A stretch of 64,000 nucleotides of DNA from Litomosoides sigmodontis. Taxonomy: Eukaryota; Nematoda; Chromadorea; Rhabditida; Onchocercidae. A program made the translations under genes and the position numbers. The stretch lies in contig OY718808.1 of NCBI GenBank assembly GCA_963070105.1, positions 5,247,738-5,311,737 on the forward strand, written 5' to 3'. A model generated the notes under the pieces. It worked only from the letters and a program-made list of their open reading frames with translations, did not search any database and was not told the DNA's origin. Of this stretch, positions 57,173-64,000 are shown piece by piece (position 1 is the stretch's first letter; each line of letters starts with the position of its first letter).

Positions 57173-58746
57173 ATGAATCGATGGAAAGCATATGAGTATA
57201 GTCCCACTCCTGTTTTGTAAGTTCTTATGAAATCTCCTTCATCGTTTAGATATTTTCTTAATTCATTTGCAGCACATGTTTGCGCTTCCATTACAATCCA
57301 GAATTCATATGTCATTAGCTATATAAGGACTTTGAGACGTGGAAGTGAAGTTAATACTCAATTTCATCACTGACCATTTATCGCAGTAACGCGATTGGTC
57401 ACCTCTGATCAACATTGATTGGTCAACGATTGGTCTCCTCTGGCCTTTACAACATTAATTGTCTGGAAATTATAGGCAAGATGAAATGTTAATGCGAGAT
57501 AGCAAGACGCTTATTAAGCACGAAGTGTTTCAGCATGCTACTGTTGGTGATTTTATAGGATCCAACGTTGAAGGTACCTCTACTGCTTCTTGGAAACTTT
57601 TCCACTTCATTTCGCTGTTTGAATCTGAAATTTTGTACTATTTTCAGGTTCTGGTTCCGGTTTCATACGCTGTGTATATACAGCAAAGAATACAATAAAT
57701 TCAACCGTCACATTGTTGTAAGTGTTCCGAACTTTACAGTGATTATTGTTAAAATCAACAATGTGTTGTTATTTCATATTGCTTCTATCTACAGTTGAAA
57801 TAATTTTTTAGCGAAAAGACGGACATAATTTAAAGAAAACAAAAGCAATCAATTTATTCTATTCTGAATTTTCACTTCCAAATATGCTTTTAAAAAAGCG
57901 GATTCGAAATTGAAGTCGCTAATTCTCATGAAATTCCATATGATAGTTAACAGTCAGTTATCAATGAGACAGTGTTACAGATGTGATATCTATGCCGGTT
58001 GTTGTGAAAGAGGATGCTGTCCGCAAGATCTTTTCTGGTTCCTTTTTTTAAATTCTCAATCTAAATACTGGAAATGCTAAACAGACATTCATCCATTGAC
58101 TGAATTTTCTCATTCCTTCAAAACATTTATATTTAATCGTGAAATCACATTTCTTATTTTAGTTATTGGTTTACCTATTTATTTTTATTGATTTTTTCGT
58201 CTTTTATTGATATTTAATTTTAGGATTTGTGATCAGAAGTTCATTTCAGGATGACTGGAGTATTCGTTCTGTTAGTTTTTGTGCTTTTCGTGTTTGCCAT
58301 TGGCGCATGCGTCATAATTTGTTGCTATTGGCGGACGAAGAGGAAGCAGCGTAGAGAAGCATACGAATATAGCATTTACGGCTCGCAGGTATCTAACTTA
58401 TTATGATTTCTTTTGTAAAGCTAACTGACAAAAAAAACGATTTTTTTCCTGTTCGAAACTTTTTTTTGAGGATTTGAAAGACGTGTGACAGTAAAGGTAA
58501 AAGTGGAAGAGGAAGCATTCGTTGATTATTTGCAATTGAAAGATGACCAGTGCCCTTGGCTAGAGAAACAAGTTGTTTGCTGTTTTAATTGTGCCAGTAG
58601 ATGGCTTCAACGAATTGAAACTTCATCGTTTGGATTTGGAAAAATTTTTAATTTCGCCTGTAATTCAAATTGCCTTTCAGATTGGGATGCATCCGGATGG
58701 ATACAATTTTTGCACTAACCGACCTGTGAATCAAAGGTACTACTAG
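57173..58746 (+). CDS. Small single-pass membrane protein, unidentified
   Basis: I do not recognise this gene. Exons: 57173-57216, 57476-57573, 57648-57717, 58250-58388 and 58681-58746 (TAG 58744-58746); phases 2, 1, 2 and 0 all agree, giving 138 residues. The ATG directly follows a CTGTAG acceptor, so a trans-spliced start fits. The first 70 residues are polar (MNRWKAYEYSPTPVL, then HATVGDFIGSNVEGSGSGF) and hold one NST glycosylation site. One strong membrane segment follows (TGVFVLLVFVLFVFAIGACV), then CC and a basic stop-transfer patch (YWRTKRKQRRE), so the tail is probably cytoplasmic. It contains YEYSIYGSQ and ends TNRPVNQRYY. Without a signal peptide it could be a type III protein or an accessory subunit; that is inference. 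If trans-splicing occurs at 58249, a 67-residue short form starts at ATG 58251. Confidence 0.65.
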
Positions 58747-61700
58747 CAGCATTTTGTTTCTTTCCATTTAGCAGATATATGCAGCATTGTGTAAAATGAA
58801 AATGTTGTACTAAGCTTTTGCCGCTTTCACCACCGGCTGACAATTATAGCATCTGATATAATCCTCTTACCGGTGCTGCTTTTGAAAGTGAAAGAAATCC
58901 TTCGTCTTTCGCTGAAACGAACTGACAAATATATCGAATTAAAATTTAATTAAATTGATTGCAATGAATTTCAGTCCATTCAATCCTTCATTTGAAAGAG
59001 ATCTTCATTTGCAACAACTTGAGTGAAAGCATGCATTGGTGAGGTAAATTTCTCCTTATTTCTGGAAATCCATTTCTCCATAAAATGTAGCCATCGAAAA
59101 TATAAGTCTTCCAGTCGAATAATATGGTTTTCATTTGTAGCATATTCACGTGAATGAGAGTTACTCGATGAGGGAGAATTTCAAACATATGCTTCCCCAC
59201 GAAGCAGCTTGAGAAGATTACCATAGTAACTGACCATTCAATTATGAATGAGTTTGAAGTCCCATATATTTTTTACTGTAAAACGGCTTGTTGTTACATT
59301 TTTCAGCTGCAAAAATTCAAGTTTGCTGCGCTCGACAAGTCATCTCCTTCATTTCAATCCAATTTTTATATTAAAAAGTGAAAATTATTAAAATGTATAA
59401 TCCGCATGTTAATCATTTATGATTAAGTAATCATGATTGAGCAATAAGTACTGTTTACCATTGTTTCAGTAGCTCAACAATTCCTGCGATGATAGTTGTT
59501 TGCCTCTGTTACTTTCAATTTCATCGTTTCGTATTCGATTTTTTGATGAATCAGCTTGTGGCACTAATAAAATTGCGTTTTGAAGATGAATGCTATAATT
59601 TTTTTTTGTATTATAAAATGTGAGAAGTGGTCGTTTTAGGAGGAATGCAATGGAAATCTTTTCGAACTGTTTGAATTTTCTTGAGAAACTCGTTGAGTGG
59701 AATAATTCAAAAGAATAGCGTTTAAATATAATAATTTTAGCTGTTCGAGTTTGAACGATTGCTAGGTAGTTTGTTATATTGAAGAAAAGGAAGTGAGGCC
59801 AGGCATGTTAGGCTCTTGGAAGTGTAGGTAGGAGAGACTTCTCCCATAGCTAAATGCGGAAATAGCTAATGGCGAAAATGGGTGGGTTATTGGGAAGTGA
59901 AGTTGAATGAAAGCATTTTTTTGCACTAAAAGGCAGAAGTAATCACTTCGTAGATTGCTTACATTTATAATTTAACAAAAAAACAGCTTTTAGTTTAAGG
60001 TGGAAAAAAATGAGCATTGAAGTGTTCTTCGATCTAACAACGCTCTTTGTGCATTAGTCTAATTTTGTAACTTTTGCATAAAACATTCAATTCATGCCAC
60101 TGTGGAAAACTTAAGAGGACGGATAATGGAAAAAAATACTGCTTGGAGGAAAGTGATAAAATGCGCGGATCGATGAACTGAAAATAGGAGAGACGGAAAC
60201 GAGTCACAATGGTTCCTTAATCCCATAGATAAACAATTCTCTCTCTCACTTCCTTGAAAATTGAAAATAATTATAAATTTCGGAGAGAGAGGGAAAGCTA
60301 TAAATTGCATTATCGGATAAGTCGTGATTCGTTGCGTAGGCATTTCTTGTGATAATGATATTTTTGATTGATTGGACAATATCTGTTATTTGTGTTAGAT
60401 TAATGTGTGCACGCGATCGATTCATTTCAATGACTTAAATTATAAGTAAGCCTTTTACACAAAATTATCTCTCATTTTCCAACCATTCGTGTTGTTGCTA
60501 TTTAATCTTTGAAAAAGAGCCAAAAATTGTTGAAATTTAAAATTTTGCTAATTATGTCGTGTTAGCCAGTATTGATTCTTTTCTTGCTCGTTTTCAAATT
60601 GTCTATATGTTTCATTAAAGGATTTTATGTTACAATTGATAGATAGCTTATGATAATTTGTAGCAAGTGATCACTGATCACATCATACAGCTAATGGTAG
60701 GCAATGTAAAACTTTTCAAAAATCTTTAGCTTAAAGCTTTTCAGTTGCATTTTCCGCACTTCGCCTAATAACACTAAATACTTCCATATACTTGCCTGGT
60801 TATTAGGGAGCTATTATCAATAGCTATATTTCTTTCACAAATTTATGTTTCGTATCAAATGAAAAATGCCTCCTATTTGGATTAATAGCTTTTTTTTCTC
60901 TTAAACTGCACAAAAACTTCCAACAAATTCTTTCAGTGAGCAAATTGAATTTTAAATTGTAACAAATTTAAATAGCATGTCTCAATAATGCATTTGCTCT
61001 CATTTCAGTGCCTCTCATTTTACTTTACCATGCAAATTATTTCAACATTTAACTGTGAGGTTCTGTACTTCACTCTGAAAAGTATACGTCTGAAAAATTT
61101 CTCTGTTATGCTTGAAGAAATTATACTTTATGGGAATTGAGAAATTAATCTACAATCTTTCCGTAGTAAAGAAAAAACGATAGGCGCACCTCAAGTGAGC
61201 AAGTTAATAAAATAAAATTAAAATAAAAAGCTTACGCTATTGACCTAAAGGCATTCCAATCTTAAAACTATCGTTCATTTTATGTGAAGTAATTTGATAT
61301 AGCGAAAGCAGCAAAAAGCTCAGAAATTCTTCATGCGTGATAGAAAAACATTTTTTTTTTAAAAAAAAAAGAAATTTAAGTAACTATCTTTGTTACTGCG
61401 TGAGCGATCTTGCTAAGATTAATTGTAATACTTTCATTTCAATTACATCTTTATATTAGTAATTGTTAGAAACATTTCCATTCATTTTTGGTTTTGATTT
61501 AGACATGCAATTGGCATCTCAAATTATGTTTAGACGCCTAACCAATTACTTTAAAATAAAATTCCATCCTTTCAGAGGAAAATAATTGTTAAGAGGCTTT
61601 AAAGGGTTAGTAAATCAATGATTTTTATTTTTTGAAAAGCCAACTGTTTGAAATATGCCCGTAGATGGCTCTGCAAAGAGCCAAAAATAAGAGGTAAAGG

Positions 61701-62415
61701 TGGAGGGTTGGAGAACAGGAAGGCTTCCATTGTGATGATTGATTGAAGTGAAATTACGGCTTTAAAAAGGAAATAGGTAAAAATCGTCGGTCATTTTCAT
61801 TCAAAAATAGAAAAATTTACCACTTTGATATTTTTCATCAACTTACTGTGAGGCAAATCATTTTGTTTCGCTTTCTTTTTTTTCAGCACTTTTTTTAGTT
61901 ACGTACGTCAACGGTAACAATGTCAGTGTAAGCTATTCTAATCATTGGTATTTCACTTAATACTTTTCTCACACGTCTCGTTGCACTTGCATTTTTAAAA
62001 TCGAAAAACTGTTTGGTGAAGAGAAGGCGATTGACAGATGGACTAGAGAAGCGGAACTTGCAAGTAGAAAAAGAAGAGAAAATCATTTCTTCATAAATCA
62101 AGAAAATATCATTTTTAAACTTCTAATTGATCCGATTTTACTCTAAGTAGCATTTGAATAACACTGAATTCAGATTTTCTCAGAAGCAAACTTCAGTTAT
62201 TTCTAAAAATTGAATGCTTTCGCTTACTTGTGCAACACGTAAACTTTGAATAACTTAGAACTTTTCCTAAAAAACTGCGACCTATCTTGATGGATTTTTT
62301 AAAGATTAATTAAATTGTTGATGCACGAGGCTTGCAGAGAAGAAGAATGACCGAAGGAAACGATATTACAAATCATCAGTATCGATGTAAAGGGAGTTAG
62401 TTGAACTCTGCTGGC
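58747..62415. other. Intergenic, upstream of the EAG channel
   Basis: About 3.7 kb, AT-rich, with no coding exon found on either strand. It should contain the regulatory region and 5' UTR of the EAG channel. A run of T then A (61350-61370) is low complexity. Confidence 0.55.
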
Positions 62416-63929
62416 ATGCCGGTGGTTAAACGAGGACTCGTCGCACCACAAAACACGTTCCTTGAAAATGTTATCAGACGTTGCAACAATTCTGGTATCG
62501 TTAGTATTTCTCTAACTGTTAGGGTAGCTAGCACGCAATGCATCAAACGTTCAGTTCGCAAGGCGAACGTCACGTCTGGATCAGTGGAATCTGAACTAGG
62601 CGATAGTTGACTGGTGTAGTGTTGGAGTTGAATGGTGTAGAATTGTTGGGGAACGCTTTTTGCAGTGGAGAGTGAATGGTACTGCAGTTTGGCGTCGAAA
62701 GCCCATAAGAGAAAAACATTAAATTCCTAATAATAAGTACAAATGGGTGATTTATAGGCTTTTTTCATGTAATATGGGAAGTAGGTCAAATTGCCTGTAT
62801 TATCATGAAGAGACATTTATTTAAAGAAGTCTACTTGCGATAGATATTCCAAGAGCAGTAAGAATATGATCGATTTTCAGATGGAGAGATTAGAAATTCA
62901 AAATGAGTTTGAAAATATTTCCAAACATTTCCGACTCATTACTCTTAATTTTTATTTGTATAGGAAGCTATTTCTATAGCGATCAATCCTACTTTCTCCT
63001 CTCAGGTAAACCGTAAAAGCTAAATGATAGTGAAATCTAATCACATCCGTTAAACTGACTGAACAAAAAACTTCATTACCGTTAAATGAGAAGGATCAAA
63101 AATATAAATTTGCTTAATTAAAGTAAATTGACTAAATTTAAATGTTCGATTATTTAAATCGTTTCTCATGCTTTTCAGATACCAGTTTTATACTTGCAAA
63201 TGCTCAAATAGCAGAATATCCGATTGTATATTGCAACGATGGCTTTGCCAAGATGGTAGGATATTCTAGGGCAGAAATTATGCAGAAACCTTGCTCGTAA
63301 GTTCACGGGATAATCTCGTCCACTTCATCACAATTTTTTGTTTCTTCGAAAAAAGCGAAAATCCTGTTCAACTGCCTTCCTCATATGAAAAAAAAATTTT
63401 CAAATTTTGATGAAAATGAGTGAAATTCCAAAGACTACAGTGAAACTCCAAGGAATCCCAAAGACTACCAGATACTCTGTTTGACAGTTATACTTTGAAG
63501 ACTTGCCTTCATGCATGCGGACTACAGCAGACCGGAAGCAGTGAAGAAGATTCAAAATGCGCTTGATATGTGTCAACATGAACAAACAGAAATTGGTTTA
63601 CGAAAGAAAAACAGTTCGTTTTTCGGAACACTTAAAGTCTTATAGGAAATTTTAATGCACTCAACTTGAATGCAGCCTAATTTTTAGTTGATTTAAGAAA
63701 AATGAAAACTTAGAAGAGTGTATTTAATTCGATGAGAATGTCCTCTAAATTTTAATTAAATTCACAGTCAAATCTTATTCTCTTTTAATTTCCAAAAATC
63801 CAGGAAGCCTCCTTTGGTTATTGGTACACATCGCTCCGATCAAGAATGATCACAATCAAGTGGTACTGTATTTGTGTCAATTCAGGGACATCACACCTCT
63901 CAAACAACCGCTTGATGAAAATAACAAAG
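62416..63929 (+). CDS. egl-2: EAG (KCNH) voltage-gated potassium channel, 5' part
   Basis: N-terminal part of an ether-a-go-go channel; the rest lies beyond 64000. Exons: 62416-62494, 63179-63296, 63501-63613 and 63804-63929, all joining in phase and ending at a GTAAGG donor, so the gene continues. The start reads [20 protein letters not shown], the conserved EAG N terminus ([16 protein letters not shown] in other animals). The PAS domain follows: [40 protein letters not shown], then [20 protein letters not shown] and [16 protein letters not shown]. In this family the PAS domain binds the cyclic-nucleotide-binding-homology domain and tunes gating. The QNTFLEN start and the KQPLD end separate it from ERG (UNC-103); the C. 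elegans EAG gene is egl-2, used here by homology. Ion-conducting segments are not in the window. Confidence 0.93.
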
Positions 63930-64000
63930 GTAAGGATTTTTCGCTTTTATTCATTCTATGACAAAAGCATCGCTTCCTTTTTTGGTACTGTTTAAAAAAA

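Noticed and set aside
57476..57717. GSGSG motif suggesting the GS box of a type I TGF-beta receptor
   Set aside because: The motif lies before, not after, the membrane segment, the following residues do not match the GS box, and no kinase domain follows.

Overview
The window is nuclear DNA of a nematode. It is AT-rich, nearly every gene is broken by GT-AG introns of 50 to about 1700 bases, and strong acceptors often sit a few bases before the first ATG, as expected for spliced-leader trans-splicing. The protein families match C. elegans genes: SNAP-25 (RIC-4 type), AKT-1 with paired kinase exons, a nematode-type PP1, TWK and EAG potassium channels, and a pepsin-inhibitor-3-like protein. A clade III (filarial or spirurid) worm is my inference, not a measurement. 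I saw no bacterial, viral or transposase genes. All gene models below were assembled by hand from splice sites and reading phase.

Layout: 807-2651 (+) SNAP-25, 5' end outside the window. 2652-4921 mostly empty, with one doubtful minus-strand exon. 4922-10558 (-) AKT kinase with two alternative versions of one kinase exon. 11758-14617 (-) an unidentified single-pass membrane protein whose tail repeats a DPxYxT motif. 15025-16931 (-) PP1-type phosphatase. 17814-18768 (-) a small mitochondrial-looking orphan, head to head with 19055-21613 (+) TIM50. 23289-26188 (+) glutaminyl-peptide cyclotransferase. 26189-30752 gene-poor. 30753-35035 (+) two-pore potassium channel (TWK). 38042-41584 (-) NK2-class homeobox gene, convergent with the channel. 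42580-42870 (-) small ORF. 43688-44623 (-) pepsin-inhibitor-3-like secreted-type protein. 46457-54771 (+) 28-exon TECPR2 homologue. 57173-58746 (+) small single-pass membrane protein. 62416 to the end (+) 5' part of an EAG (KCNH) potassium channel.

Functional themes: excitable-cell genes (SNAP-25, TWK, EAG), insulin-type signalling (AKT), mitochondrial import (TIM50 and its divergent partner), trafficking/autophagy (TECPR2) and a developmental regulator (NK2). These are ordinary chromosomal neighbours; nothing suggests one joint pathway. The most notable items are the mutually exclusive AKT exons, an 18-nt microexon in the homeobox gene that looks like a copy of the start of the last exon, the DPxYxT repeat protein, the divergent mitochondrial gene pair, and two 33-34 bp fold-back repeats that both begin 151 bases upstream of a start codon.
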